Assembly: GCA_019614645.1 (NCBI GenBank)
Contig: JABWDB010000005.1
Location: 16,481,001 to 16,545,000, forward strand
DNA: 64,000 nucleotides
Reading direction: 5' to 3'
From: Stratiolaelaps scimitus
Taxonomy: Eukaryota; Arthropoda; Arachnida; Mesostigmata; Laelapidae
Shown piece after piece: positions 11,009-23,424 of the stretch (positions are counted from its first letter, which is position 1; each line of letters starts with the position of its first letter). The position numbers and the translations under genes were made by a program. A model generated the notes under the pieces. The model was not told the origin of the DNA. It was given only the letters and a program-made list of their open reading frames with translations, and made no database searches.

Positions 11009-13688
11009 TTGTGTATCTCGAAGTTTGCTGTTGCGGCTGCTGTTGTGGACCAATGCCAAGGTGGACGATACGCTAATCTAACAGCAGCAGTAGAAACCAA
11101 TTGCTGCGGCGGGTGTAAGTGGATACATGCACAGAGCGCCCCGTGTTTGCCCGAACACAGAATGAGCTCAACGCACTGCGCACTGCGTTTATCTTTGCCG
11201 AGCAAATAACATTGAAGCTCTGGGTGAGATTGAAACAGGACGAAATGCATTGCGCTGGACGCACACTCATCGACAGCATAATGACGGACGCTGCGGCAGC
11301 CAGAGAACGAACTGCTACTAGGATGCAGTAGCCTAGCCCGTACTGGCATTTGTGTCGGGCGATAGCGGCACCGCACGCGGCGATAATCGAAGCAGGCAAA
11401 TTTCGATAAGAGCAACAACCAAAAAGTGGTGACTCCCTTCTAATCCACTACTCACATACGTATGAGTTTTATTCGTGGCAAAATCGACACACACCGACTC
11501 ACCCGAAAAAGCGTCGCAGCAATTATGGCAATTCGTAAAGGAACGATGGTCGGTAATGCCTGAAACTGATTTTCGACCATCAGCAGAAGCTAGCAGCCCT
11601 CTGGCGATAAGTTATTGTCATTATCATTACATGATTGAGAGAGAGAGGGAGTCTCTTATAGGCAATGCCATTGGACAGTCATCTTCTTCTGAACAGGACA
11701 TAGGATAGCCTTAATCCTCACGCGCGGACGTGACGTGATGATCTGTCTGTTTGGCTGTTTTGTCCAGTTCGAGTGAACTAAACAGTTTTGTTATTTGGTT
11801 GGTCCTCTTGACGCTGCTTTTTCTTGCTTGGCCAATGGCCGCTAACGATGACAGCTACCGGTGGTGCGACGCAACAGGGTCGCGCCGCGATTGATCGGCA
11901 TTCGTATGCCGTTCGACTGATTCACGTGATATCTTGTCTACTGGTGGATGCTAGAAGTTATTGATCTTGCTAGTCTGCTATAGTAAAATGTGCCTATGGC
12001 AAGCGGAGCCGACGCAACTGTTCAGCTTAAATGAACTCGTGTAAGCCTCCCTTTATCTCCTTCTATATCCTAGTAAATCGTAACGTGTATGTAACGGTAG
12101 GGGCGAGAGGCCTGGATTCGTGTTCTACTCGAGTTATCGTTGTTGCCGCAACGTCCGATAGATCGGGGAGAACCACATCGGGTTCGCTGCTGCTAAAGCT
12201 ACGGATTCTGATCATCGCAACCGATGGGGAGACGATGGCCGTAGACGTCGCAAAAGCGCACACACAGCATAGATCAAACAGAAAACGAATTTGTACATAT
12301 GTGCAAATGCGTAGGTACTATCGAATGTCACAACGAGAAAGAAAGCGGTGCTCTGATATCGTATGGATTCTCTTGTTAGTGTCTCGTATCATCATCTGGC
12401 GCGACACATCTATCGTACACATGTATGCAAAAAAAAAAGCCCATTGTACGATTGAATTGAAAAGCGACAAGCTATCCGTCGCCCTTCGAAGGATGTACAT
12501 TATATTGTAGTTCTCTGCGGACATCTTCACTCGTCCCCCTCCCTGTCGCGCTGTCGCGCGAAGCTAATGCAATGTGTCTGTCTTCCACGACACAAATGGA
12601 GCGCCACCAATGCAAGCACTGGACGTACTATATATAAACGTCGCCGTGGCCAATAATCGGGAAACTCGTTAGTGGAGTGGTCCGCTGGTCGGTCCATCGG
12701 GCGAATCCGTGGCGGGATGGTGGTCTGTTGCGTGGACGTGTCGACCAACCACCAGCGGCAGCAGCAGCAGCATCATCAGCGGCAAGATGGACAGAGACGG
12801 AACCTGAGCTGGTTGATCCTACTTCGGCTGTGACAAGCCGAACCAGCCTCGACTGACTGCCGTCTATTTGATAACATTTAGAGACTAGAGCGAAGGGAGA
12901 CGAAGTGTGCTCACAAGACGACGAGCACAAAAAGACCCGATGAGAACGAACAAATGGATGAACGCATAGATGAAGGCGGAACAACGCATTACGGACGATG
13001 CGCGTCGACGATGTCGACGAGGATGATGCCGACGGGGAGTGAAAGAAGAAAAGAAAAGAAAAAAAAACACAGAAAATAGAAATGAAAATAGAATATGGAA
13101 TACGAGCCATGATGATATTATACCATGGAGAGTATGAAAAGGGGATCAAAAATAATCATAAATAAAGCAAAATCCATTCAGGGCAGGGATACGATCCAGC
13201 AGGAGCGGGGAAAATCGAGTCGGCGGCGGCGGCAGACAGATGCGGCGGTGAGAAGAGCTGGAAATACGAAAATGTAACTGTTATAATGATCGATGATGGC
13301 TCGTATCGAATGCTACAAATATGAAAAGGGACGATATCGGATTTGGTGATTCACTTTGCCGATATGATTTGGGGCTGTTTAGTGGACACGGGACTGAGGC
13401 AAACGAACGATCGAAGTCGAGGCGAAGAGGACAGAAAGAAAAAACGTACACAGGTTGCTCCTATTGAATACAATAATAATGATAATAATAACGATGATGC
13501 TGATGATAATAATAAGCATCAAAATAGAGCGACGCGGACTAGCCAGACAAAACCGTAAAGGCTCGGCACGTCCAGCATATTCAGATTCAGCATCAGAGAG
13601 GGGGGGGAGAGAAATGCCACTTCGAGAACAGCTTGTCCCTTCATCCCCGCAATCTCGGGCTGATGGCCCTGCGCTGATAAGGTTCTAA

Positions 13689-13719
13689 ATATATATATGT
13701 ATATATATATATATATATA
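13689..13719. repeat. (AT)n microsatellite with one TG interruption
   Basis: About 15 units with a single GT near the left end. Confidence 0.9.
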
Positions 13720-13824
13720 GTTCACCTCTTTGGGATTTTGTCGGCAGTGGTGTGCTTGTCCAGGATTGTGGCTCACCCATATTATGGAATGTTGGTAATG
13801 CCATAGGAGCTGTTTAGGGATAAA

Positions 13825-14031
13825 ATGAGTGTTGTTTTTGATCATATTCTACAAAAAACAGGCGAAAATAGACGAATGAAAAGGTGTCCTCGTAGTAATA
13901 ACAAGAGGTTAGGCCCTGGGCCAATCACAGAAGGGGACCAGCTAAGAGTCAGCTCAGGGAACGTTTATCTACAATGGTATCTGTCAGAGAAAGATGGACG
14001 CTTAGTCGTTCTCATTAGACCCAACGTTTGA
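13825..14031 (+). CDS. small hypothetical ORF with downstream poly(A) signal
   Basis: ATG 13,825 lies in AAAATGAG, a good context, and opens 68 codons. The C-terminal half (ITEGDQLRVSSGNVYLQWYL) has ordinary, globular-looking composition, unlike the Ser/Arg-rich ORFs of the GC-rich islands. An AATAAA lies about 75 bases after the stop, followed by a T-rich run. No family is recognised and no neighbouring exon is evident. Confidence 0.18.
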   Translation: MSVVFDHILQKTGENRRMKRCPRSNNKRLGPGPITEGDQLRVSSGNVYLQWYLSEKDGRLVVLIRPNV

Positions 14032-14219
14032 CGTGAGGTTTAGGACGACGAACAAGTTTTTAAGGGGATTTTCTATATATTTTAGTTTCTACTACTTTTT
14101 AAATATCTAATAAACGTTTTTTTTAAGTACTCTGAAACCCAAGTGTCGTAGAGTGTTCCCAGTGGTCTGGTGATATTTCGGGTCTAGCCACCATCCAAAA
14201 ATGACACCTATCCACACAC

Positions 14220-14537
14220 ATGAGACCTGGCTCACAACAGCTAACGGAGGCAATGACAGAGAAGTTGCCTTGTAAAGGAATAGAGAACCCTCCTTTGACG
14301 CAGACGCTCATACCCACTCGAGATGGAGTTCCGTGTCTCAGACGAACAGACGATACAGTGTCGCAGGCAGATAAATTGTCACATGTGAAACCGATCCAGG
14401 ACGAGGCGGTCCCCAGATCATCCACACTGACTCCTAGCTATGCTGCACCACACAACGACAATGTGGCAACTAGGTATATATTTACATATATGCAAAGACT
14501 GAATGTGGATGCGAGCAACAGCACAGACGGCGTGTGA
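14220..14537 (+). CDS. hypothetical ORF
   Basis: An ATG-initiated frame of 105 codons with balanced composition: it begins MRPGSQQLTEAMTEKLPCKG and later reads DKLSHVKPIQDEAVPRSS. I recognise no domain. The opposite strand is also open over most of this stretch, which lowers the coding odds. It shares strand with the small ORFs at 13,825 and 14,656, but no splice sites obviously join them. Confidence 0.13.
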   Translation: MRPGSQQLTEAMTEKLPCKGIENPPLTQTLIPTRDGVPCLRRTDDTVSQADKLSHVKPIQDEAVPRSSTLTPSYAAPHNDNVATRYIFTYMQRLNVDASNSTDGV

Positions 14538-14655
14538 TTGATCGCGCGATAGTTTTGGTGCTGCAATACGATCAGCGCATGCAATATGGGTAGGCAGTCA
14601 TTTCAATGACGCCATGCAAATCTAAGTTAACAGCAAACAGGAAACCCGAGTAAAA

Positions 14656-14862
14656 ATGTCGAATAAAAACGCCCAACAGTTGACTCCAGCTGAACCCCTG
14701 ACCAACGGACATAGCATTATGAAAATGCAGCTGGCAGTACCTAATCCAACCAGAATGATAACGGCAGAAGATATAGCAGTTCCGGATAGGCTCCCAAACA
14801 TAATACAGTCACAAGAAGCCTGCGAGTTATCTGCTCTGGGCGAATTACCGATCCCCTCCTAG
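14656..14862 (+). CDS. small hypothetical ORF
   Basis: ATG 14,656 in AAAAATGTCG has a favourable start context and opens 68 codons, beginning MSNKNAQQLTPAEPLTNGHS. The composition is polar and unremarkable and there is no transmembrane segment or cysteine pattern. No competing long ORF lies on the other strand. No family recognised; chance ORF remains likely at this length. Confidence 0.18.
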   Translation: MSNKNAQQLTPAEPLTNGHSIMKMQLAVPNPTRMITAEDIAVPDRLPNIIQSQEACELSALGELPIPS

Positions 14863-16600
14863 CTATCCCTGTTAGCTAATTTGCATCATTCTGCCGGGAG
14901 CCACAAAAACGCGACCCAGCTCGTAGATTCAACAAAAAAAACAAGAACAGACAGATTTTCCACTGATCACGGCGTACAATCAGTGAGTTCTCAGTGAGCG
15001 AGTATGCAACCGAACCTTGAAACCTTTGTAACCTTCACGCGGTTCCGTGTCGTTCTTGCTATGTCTACTACAAATTCGATACTTCACGTTACGTTGGAAG
15101 CCTGTGCGGCGAAGTACTTCCTCTGAAGACCGGTGATTGAATTAACAGTTGTTACGAGTATTTACCGTTGTGACTCGGGCTTCGAGACGCTCCTTTGTCC
15201 CATGTGTGCCGTAGGACAGTTTCCGAAGAACTTCACAGCTATCCACGAATGCAATTATGTCACTGCTGATTGCGGTTGTCCCGAGAGGGGGTGAGGCGAA
15301 CAACGTTGGACTTCACAACTGCACTCGAACGGATACATAATTATGTGAATGCCTTGCAATGGCAGATCCGGTGATCATATATGTATTAAACCTGGTGATG
15401 GCATGGCCATCACACGGGAAATCCCTCTATGATCGATGAGTGATGTCTCGCTCGTGATTATGTGAACGAGTATCCTAACATCTTTCGGCACAGAACACGA
15501 AAGGCCTAATGACCCATATATGTCGCTATGTAAGACATACACGACATTGTAGGTACAGCTAATCGTACGATCGCTACGCGACTTGTGTGAGTGTGCGTGC
15601 GTATGTGTTCATCGATTACCGTGCAAAATATAATCAGTGAGTAAAACTCGCATTGATCGAACTGCGCCACCCTTATCGTGGTCACACAGTCACGTGAAGA
15701 GGATGTTGGTGGTATAGATAGCATGCGGATGGTGCACAATCGATGTCGGCAACATGTGTGCACAACAACTCGCCTTCGAGCCGTGGCGAGATCGCGTTTG
15801 CTGGGGACGCCGGCCTCCGATATAAGGCCAGACCCCTTGAGTGAGCCGCCGAAGTTCTCATAACCTTGCCGGGTCAAAGTTAGGGGTCGCTGGCGTGAAG
15901 CGAGCAACGGATAGTGAGTTGCGAGAACTACAATTCTAATAACAACAAAAACAAGACGCGCTCGCTGGGTCTCGCCCTCGGTGCTTCTGACTTAGCGGTC
16001 TGAGCAGGTTAAATAATTACATATCTAGGGGCTGCCGCAGATATATATTAGAGGCATGTCGGAAGGTACCCACCTATCTGCGAACTTTCAGATATTTCTG
16101 TAGATCGTGGATTGTGAGTGAGTGTGATGTGAGGAAATTGTGAGTCTCTGTTCGGCTACTTCGACTCGTCTAACGCAAACAGCAGTGCACAGTCCTGCCT
16201 TTTGCGGAGGTGTATGTGTGCCGATGCTGCCGCTGGCCACACTGTTATTGCCCTAGCGAGATTACATGTTAGTCTCGTTGCTGCCTTTTCGCTGAGGACT
16301 AAAAGCGGCCAATAGACGAATTCATCTATGAATTTGTCCTGAGTTGACGCGAAATAACAAGCAACTTCCGCTTCATCCTAACGATCCCATACACGTGATG
16401 ATACTCGGATTATTAGATTAATTGCATATTCGATGGCTGCCTATAGCATATTCAACTTCGCAGCCTGCCGTATGCAGGCCGTTGGACGATGCAACACAAG
16501 ACAACAATACATTGTATTATATAACAACACCGCCGCCACCCCGCCACGATCTTGTTACCTTCCTGTAGCTGATGGCTGATGTTGATGCTGATGATGATCT
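14863..16600. other. no gene seen
   Basis: Mixed composition without strong repeats or convincing exons; a minus-strand 133-codon frame at 15.5-15.9 kb shows no domain. Confidence 0.4.
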
Positions 16601-17059
16601 GCTTGTGACGGGCTTCCTTTCAGCTGACCCATCTATCCTGGCGATTCTTTGGATAACTGCCGAGCGCCCTGCCCACCTCGTGCGGGTCTAATAGCGATGC
16701 TCGTATCTATAGCGGTGTTCTCCGAGTTGAGGCACCACCGTCGGCGCGATTTGCGGTTGTTGTCCGTTCGTCCATCCGACGTCTTCCTGACGTTAGCGCG
16801 CGATTGGTGCTCTAACCCGTGCGCGTTTCATGAGCGCAGCTTCTGAAACTCCTTTTACTGGAGTGTGGCAGCGAGGTCTACAGCAACCGCTGTTGCTGAT
16901 GCAGCGTTTGGCTCCCGGCGTTGCTCTTCGAGACTTTTTCAGCGGCTCCCGTGACTCACGACTCTCGTACTGGATTTCGTCGACGTCGCTCATGTACCGC
17001 AACTACTGCTGATCAACGCGTTTGAGCCGCAGCTGAACTGAGAGACTCTGTTGTGTCTC

Positions 17060-17157
17060 CTGCTGCTGCTGCCGTCGCCGCCGCCGCCGCCGCCGTTGTT
17101 CCTCCTGTTCTTTGGCTGCTGCTGCTGCTGCTGTTACTGCTACCACCACCACCGCCG
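17060..17157. repeat. CTG/CCG/CCA triplet cluster
   Basis: CTG, then about seven CCG, then CTG and CCA units within 100 bases. All three + frames run through it without stops, as does the minus strand. Confidence 0.9.
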
Positions 17158-17824
17158 ATGGTTCGGGGAGCGTCTGCCGACTCTCCTTCTGATCTATCGC
17201 ATGTATTGTGTCCCGGCGACATCGTCTCTTGCTCCTCTTCTCAGCACTATCTCCTCTTGCCCGAATGATCCGTTGCTGACTCGACATCGGCGGCAGTCGC
17301 GCTTTTCAGCATTCGCTCACCGCAATAGATGGACAGCCATGTTACCCTTCCCGTTGCGATCGCCGCGATGTTTCGGGATCAGCGTTGGCCGACGACAGGC
17401 GAGCACTTGGCGATCTCCTGTGGGATGGAGACATGGAGATGCCCGGAGTAAGGCATTGTTGTTGTTCTGCCAACGGCGCTGAGACTTCGCGGTGGCAGTT
17501 GATACATTGCAAGCAACCGGCCGACGATCGTCCCTCAGTTCGTCTTCCGTTTCTGGCTAAACACAGCTCCTCCGTCCCTAGCTTCGTTTCATTCTTTACA
17601 TTCGATGCTGCGGTTGTCGCCGTTGCCGCTGTTGTTGTCCACGCTGTTGATGGCTGATGCTATTTTCATGTGTCACGACAACAACCACAACGTCGCCGGC
17701 GGAGGATGAGATCACGAGCGGCCCTGCCCATCTGACATCGAGCAGCACTGCCAACAGAAGCAGCATTCAGGAGAGTTTGCTCCTGCTCCCGTTTGAATGC
17801 GTCCGATGTTGCTACTGTTATTGG

Positions 17825-17856
17825 TGTTGTTGTTGTTGTTATTGTTGTTGTTGCTG
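17825..17856. repeat. (TTG)n microsatellite
   Basis: About ten units with one ATT interruption. Confidence 0.9.
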
Positions 17857-18908
17857 TCACGCCGATCAATCCGTGATCCGCTGCTGATCGCGCTTCCGCG
17901 CAACGAAAAAAACTGCCGTTGGCAACTACGACACTGTATAGCAACAACACTTGCACATTCGCTGACAAGCAAATATACGGAGCAATGTCGAGAACAAGGA
18001 GAGTAAAAATGAACATAAGGAACGAGGCACAAGGGATATTAAAGAGCAGAAACAATTCGTAGATGATACGTATACACATTGCATACACTCATGCAGCCAG
18101 CGATGAGAGATCGAGGCAATCAACTCCGCCACCCGTTGCCGTCGAACACACAACAGACGTATATAGTAGGTAGTATCTAAGGCGTATCAGAATGATAACA
18201 GGGGCAGCAACAACAACGGCGGCGGCGGTGGCGAATGTCGTGTTGTTGTGATTTCGCCGCATAGACGCGCTCACTGCGTTTGGTAACCACAAATTACAAA
18301 GACAATGGCTGGATACGACGCCCGTTGTACGTGCAGTCGAATGCATTATCGGCCGGTAGCATTGTTCAGCTGTCGAACAAATTGCACGGATACACTTACA
18401 AGCTGGCATGACTGATTCATTATTTAATGATGCGGCCAAATTAGCACGACTACAATGACGACAGCGATGACGACGCGATGCTTGCAGGTACGACCAGCGG
18501 TCAGGCGATGTAGTTTGAATAAATGGAACGTTGAATATTATTGGCCAAAACCAAATTAGGGCCATTTTAAAGCGTTATCAGCGGCTCCCAAACGGCAGCA
18601 GCCTTGCGGGGCTGGCCCGCGATGCCGTGTGGGGTCTAATCGACCGGCAGGCCTAATCAGGCCTGACTCCCTCTTCGACTTCATCAGCACGGAACGGAAA
18701 TTAATGCTTCGGCAGAAAAACGCTGCCGATCATGTGGATGCATCTTGTTCACCGCTGCTTACATCAGGCTGGATCGGTAGCAAGCAGTAGTAGGTGAGAG
18801 TACACTACCGCCGCGACATGTAGCATTATACAATCGCGTCCGCAATCCGCACTAGAGACCGGGACACTAGTTGCGCGCTCGATTAACGAAACAATGAAAC
18901 ACAGACAA

Positions 18909-18957
18909 CGGCGGCGGCGGCGGCGGTAACAGCAGCAGCAGCAGCAACAACAACAAT
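18909..18957. repeat. (CGG)n then (CAG)n/(CAA)n
   Basis: Six CGG units, then CAG and CAA units, within the region upstream of the leader exon. Confidence 0.9.
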
Positions 18958-19435
18958 AGCAAGAGGAAACGCGAATGATCAATGCGAGATATAGAGGAGG
19001 GCGGAACAAGTAAGGAAGAGAAAGAAAATGATCGGAGGAGAGCACGAAGAAAAATAGCACGAGACAAGCCTCTCTCTCACGAGCACCACCCGGCTGTTCG
19101 CGGCTGCCTCGTTGCCTGCTTGGTTGCTTTGCATCGCGTCGCGTGGTCACGACAAATGCAACGAATGGAAGATTGGGTGGAACCGATTCTGTCTGCTTCT
19201 GGTTTTTGCGTTGATGTTGCTGATGTGACGCTCGCCGGTTTCTTCATTGTTACACAATAGATAGATGTGTTACATGTAGAAGCACTGCGATGCTGTATCA
19301 TGGACGATTTGATATGATGAGAGACGTGTGTACGTACGGACAGCAGTGTATTTAACCTCACAATGATGAGCGGGCGATGATGACGAGCGATCTCGATCGA
19401 CTCGGCCCGACCCGACCCGACGCGATTCGTCGACC

Positions 19436-19795
19436 ATGGCCGCAACGACTCGAACGTTGCGTCTTATGGATGTCGATGAAAAGCCGGCGTCGATCGGGGG
19501 TGAACAATACAAACGCTACCGGTTGTGTTGGGACGCAGCGGACGTTGTTTTTCTGAGCGGCGGCGGCTGCAGCAGCGGCGGTGATGGCGGCGACGACGGC
19601 CTGCTGCGGTGGCTTCATACCTCAAGGTGCGCTCCCTGTGTGACGTGGAGATGCCGTAAGAACCGCGTATACCGCCCCGTTCGCCTGGCTTTCGTCACGA
19701 TCGTACGTAGGCCGATGAGGGATCTACTGTCAGAGGCGTTCATGGCTGAACAGGCAGAGAGGCAAAAAAAATTATGATAGAATGTGACTAATCAG
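19436..19795 (+). other. candidate 5' exon (leader) of the long-intron gene, with a 113-codon ORF
   Basis: This GC-rich segment ends in AATCAG|GTGAGC, a strong donor, 353 bases before the acceptor of the exon at 20,149. Spliced there, the frame that reads into ATG 20,157 meets a TAA (19,788-19,790) just before the junction, so the segment would be 5' untranslated sequence. It also holds an ORF from ATG 19,436 (context GACCATGGC, near-optimal) to TGA at 19,775-19,777. That ORF would be an unusually long upstream ORF. Its product has a glycine/aspartate-rich middle and an arginine/cysteine-rich end, with no domain I recognise. A second donor-like site (GCC|GTAAGA, intron start 19,656) would join the ORF in frame to the next exon as an N-terminal extension. 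The true 5' end is not visible. The minus strand is also open here, so the ORF alone is weak evidence; the splice sites carry the call. Confidence 0.35.
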
Positions 19796-20148
19796 GTGAG
19801 CTTGGTAAGAGTTGCAGCTAATCTTGCGAGAGAGAGAGAGAAAATGATATAGGTTTGAGATAAGCAGTTACGCGATTTTTGAGCGATTTAGCAGCTTTCA
19901 ATATGCACAATAGAGTTTAGGTAGTCCTAGCCGTAGCTGACGTAGTTAGCGTTCTGCGGGCAACTTATATTGTGCAATTGTATTGTATGTCAGAAGGCTG
20001 CCCCAAATGGAGAAGGTGTCGAGGAATCGCATATCTCCGCTGAACATTTGACCGTTGTTTCGAAACTAGGCTATAAAAAGCGCGAACCAGAGATAACCTG
20101 TGGACCTGACTCTAACTTGTGTGATCATCCTATCCGTGTCCTTTTCAG

Positions 20149-20250
20149 ATAACACGATGTCGAAGGATTCGAGCCCAAGCGATGACGAAGTCGAGGAGAT
20201 CATGGAAGGAAAGGAGTTCCTCAAAGACCCACAGGATTCTATTGTTCATG
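20149..20250 (+). CDS. first coding exon, acidic N-terminus of a probable nuclear regulator
   Basis: A pyrimidine-rich run ending CTTTTCAG precedes the exon and CATG|GTAATT follows it. The first ATG (20,157, A at -3) opens 31 codons plus one base. The peptide begins MSKDSSPSDDEVEEIMEG and ends KDPQDSIVH. It is strongly acidic, rich in Ser and Asp/Glu, and has potential casein-kinase-type sites. I do not recognise the family. The exon ends in phase 1 (a single G). The exon at 63,674 begins with the two bases AC, so splicing them gives GAC (Asp) and an uninterrupted frame. An in-frame stop upstream, if the 19,795 donor is used, supports ATG 20,157 as the start. If the 19,655 donor is used instead, translation could begin at 19,436. 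The site is a compact donor/acceptor pair in otherwise gene-poor DNA, but only cDNA would prove it. Confidence 0.5.
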
Positions 20251-20634
20251 GTAATTACGTGCAGATGAGACGCATAAACTAATTGAAGGTACAAGGAGGG
20301 CGGCAAGGCTCACAGTAGCTAGGGCGTAACGTAAGGTTACAGGGTGACGTTTTAGCGACTTGCGCTTAACAAAAATAGTGAGTTCATATGTTGAACAGAT
20401 TTTCAACTGTTATTTCACTGTTACATCCGACCCTACTCTGAGTCAAATCTTGGCCCCGTCCGACCTCTCGCGCTGTATGTAATGTACCGATCATAACTTA
20501 ACGCAGATATAAGGGGTAAGTTAACCATGTGGATGAAAATGAATCCGATTGTTTTGATGAGAGCAGATACACTGTCACCTCAGGCAAGCTCTCGAATACT
20601 TTAGAGGTAGTGAAATGTTTTAGAAATTACAATG

Positions 20635-20657
20635 TATATATATATATATATATATAT
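20635..20657. repeat. (TA)n microsatellite
   Basis: About 11 units. Confidence 0.9.
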
Positions 20658-21068
20658 GCCAATGTATTCTTCAGTGGTTACCGCGTCATTCTGCCTTTAT
20701 CTCCATCAAGATTCATCAGCGTCGGGGATGGTAAGGGATCGACAGGAATTTAATACAAATAACAATATAAGCCGCTCATACCATAACACTAATATAATGT
20801 AAATAGAACCGTAGACGTTAAATGGTGGCTGTGAATCAGCCCGGAAAATTTACTTTACTAAAGGACGATAATACTATTGAATTTGTGGTCGTAGTTGCGT
20901 GCGCAATGGTTGTCAACCTGAATCGCCGCAAGTCATTCACAGTCTGTGGGCAGCATATTCCATAATGACTATTCTCCAAAGCTCAATGAACTATTTCTGA
21001 CATTATCCACGTACGTCACAAGCATCCGTGTTCATTAAACATTATTATACTGAACTGGCAGTAAGTCA

Positions 21069-21091
21069 ATATATATATATATATATATATA
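21069..21091. repeat. (AT)n microsatellite
   Basis: About 11 units. Confidence 0.9.
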
Positions 21092-21405
21092 TTCCACACA
21101 CAACTAAAGAGCGTTCCTTTGAATGTCGTGTGTTAACGGACGGATTTACATTAGTGCATGAGGTGTCGACTTGAAATGCCTTGAGTTGCCACCTGGCGGC
21201 GTCCACTAACACCGACCGCGTCAGATACTCTACCGAGAAACAGGTGATATGTAGAAGAATTCAACGAACGATTTCACACCACAAATTTAGCGCAATATCC
21301 GCGGTCGTTCGCTTCGGCGGCGCGTTCCACTGCTTCGCAGACATGCACATTTGTCTGCGATATAGTTCACATTGTTGTGGTGAGCGACCACGAGCGGACA
21401 CGCGA

Positions 21406-21419
21406 TAATAATAATAATA
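21406..21419. repeat. short (AAT)n run
   Basis: About five units. Confidence 0.8.
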
Positions 21420-22005
21420 CTAATAACAACATCAGAGAAGTCGATGTTAGTCAGCCCTCGTTGTGCGCTACCTTATGCGCTGCTGTGGTCTGCGATGAGC
21501 TCTGTTGGAGCTGTGCGTGAGACAGTTCCATGAGACCCGGTCAGAACTGTATCCGTAGCCGCGACGCAGCGCATTTCGTGCTGATATTATATTAGATAAT
21601 ATTAGGCCACTTGTCTCTGGTTCGGTGAAGTGATGCCAGCCAGATGATGCTGGTGTCTCGTCTTGTTTCTCTCTCTCTCGCAGCTCTACCTTTGCTGTTT
21701 GTGGTATTTCGTATTGTGGCGGCGGTGGCGGTGGTGGTCTATGACGTTGTAGTGCCACCAGGTGAATGAGAGGTATGGCCCGAATGAGACTGGCTGCTCC
21801 GTGTATCGTACCCATACACTCGTATTAGCCACAGACCCACATGTGAGGAGCGACCAACAGCGAGCTCTGTCGATCTGTTTTCCTGCCTCCCTCGAGATAA
21901 GCCTTGCTTCTCCACCCATCCGCCTTCCGTGAGCTCAACATCGCTTTGTTGGCTGGCGGTGGCGGCGCCGGCGGCTTCATCTCCAGCTAAAGATCCTAAT
22001 GCTGG

Positions 22006-22024
22006 CAGCAGCAGCAGCAGCAGC
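22006..22024. repeat. (CAG)n run
   Basis: Six units. Confidence 0.9.
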
Positions 22025-22465
22025 GAGCACAACAACAATAATGAACACAAACACATCCAGTGGATGGGAGCGCAACGGCTCAGTGTCCGGGTCTCAGCGG
22101 CGGCGGCGGTGGATGAACCGGACAGAAACAGAGCGACTTGTCTCTAGAGTTGTTGTTCTCCGCTTCTTCTCAATGGAATTCCAGAAGAACGAACAAACGC
22201 TGGGGACTAGCTCTCTCTCTCTCGGTGTGTATGTGTCTATGTGCGAATGTGTGTTCGCGACCAAGACACTGTCCGGCGAACAAGCCACCCGGTTGGGCCA
22301 TACCAGTGCCGGAGCCTTAAAGCGATCACAGTCGTACAAAACACAAACACACACACTATATCAGTCGGGCCCCAGCAGCTGCCGTCAGAGGGTCAGCCCC
22401 TGTCAATACCGATTCCAATGACGGCGATCAGTTGACGAGCGTGAAATCTCTTTGCTGTTGGGTAT

Positions 22466-22494
22466 TGCTGCTGCTGCTGCCGCGGCCGCTGCTA
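22466..22494. repeat. (CTG)n and CCG/GCT triplets
   Basis: Five CTG units followed by CCGCGGCCGCTGCT. Confidence 0.85.
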
Positions 22495-22567
22495 ATACTA
22501 CAACGACTACTACGACAATCGCAACACGGAACCAACGTATTCCCACGCCTAGGAACAAACACCGTTT

Positions 22568-22600
22568 CGCCGCCGCCGCCGCCGCCGTCGTCGTCGTCGA
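22568..22600. repeat. (CCG)n then (TCG)n
   Basis: About six CCG units pass into about four TCG units, giving a CpG-dense stretch. Confidence 0.9.
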
Positions 22601-23405
22601 AGCCGCCCTCGACGCGAACGTCGACGGAGACGTCGTCTGCACAACAACAACAATTATGGGAACGAAATAGCATTTGCGAGCGTAATGTACGCCAACAGCA
22701 GATTCACCGTCAAGAGAGCGAGAGAGATAACGCGGGAGATGGATAGAGGAATTCGTACTTGTTATACATACAACGCCACGGCCCAGCACAATAGCAGACG
22801 CTGATGACAGTGCGCGAGGCGATAGCTCGCGCAAAAATCAAGATTGCTACAATGCGATAACAACAATGATGGGAATAATAATAAACAATAGACTTCTCGG
22901 CTGCCCTCGTGTCGTTGCTGTTGTTGTCTCTTGTGCTTCTTCGTTTTCGTTTTTTTTTTTGTCAATATTCTTTATATGAATGCCTGACAGACAAACATAT
23001 TTATGTATAGGACCCTGCAGTCGAACAGATGGTTAGAAAGATCACCGATATTCATAAGCGGACAGGGAGAGTCTGTGAATGAGCTGGACCCCGGGGCCGC
23101 GTCGAAAAACAGAGGAAGCATTGCACATAAAACTCCATGATGAGTCGAGCGGCTTTTAGATTTCATGAAACTCCTGACGTACATCGAAATACGTACGTCT
23201 ACCAAAAAGAGATAGATGAAAAGGAAAACCTATTGGAGGAGCTGATGTTCTGATGAATCGAATGGTTGGGCAGAGCCGCTGTAACGAGAATCTGCTGCGC
23301 TCGCGCGGTAGTCTGATGACGACGACTATTTATTTATATATTTATTTATTTTTTGTTGGAAAACATAGCTTCCATTGACTTCGTGAGTGAGATTGCGATG
23401 GGCGT

Positions 23406-23424
23406 ATGTGTGTGTGTGTGTGTG
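23406..23424. repeat. (TG)n microsatellite
   Basis: About nine units. Confidence 0.9.

Larger units (their letters stand above)
9341..13824. other. no gene seen; long (AT)n microsatellites
   Basis: Three long (AT)n runs lie here. A 159-codon + frame (12,031-12,510) and minus-strand frames over 12.6-13.1 kb have skewed composition and no domain. A TATATAAA at about 12,629 has no clear initiator partner. Confidence 0.35.
16601..19435. other. GC-rich triplet-repeat region upstream of the long-intron gene
   Basis: CTG, CCG, TTG and CGG/CAG triplets occur repeatedly and CpG is frequent. Both strands are open over long stretches, so ORFs are compositional. Its position just before the leader exon at 19.4-19.8 kb makes it the likely promoter and 5' flank; no TATA box is obvious. 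Confidence 0.35.

Noticed and set aside
12600..12660. TATATAAA with nearby CCAAT, promoter-like on either strand
   Set aside because: No initiator at the right spacing and no ORF or exon downstream that looks real.
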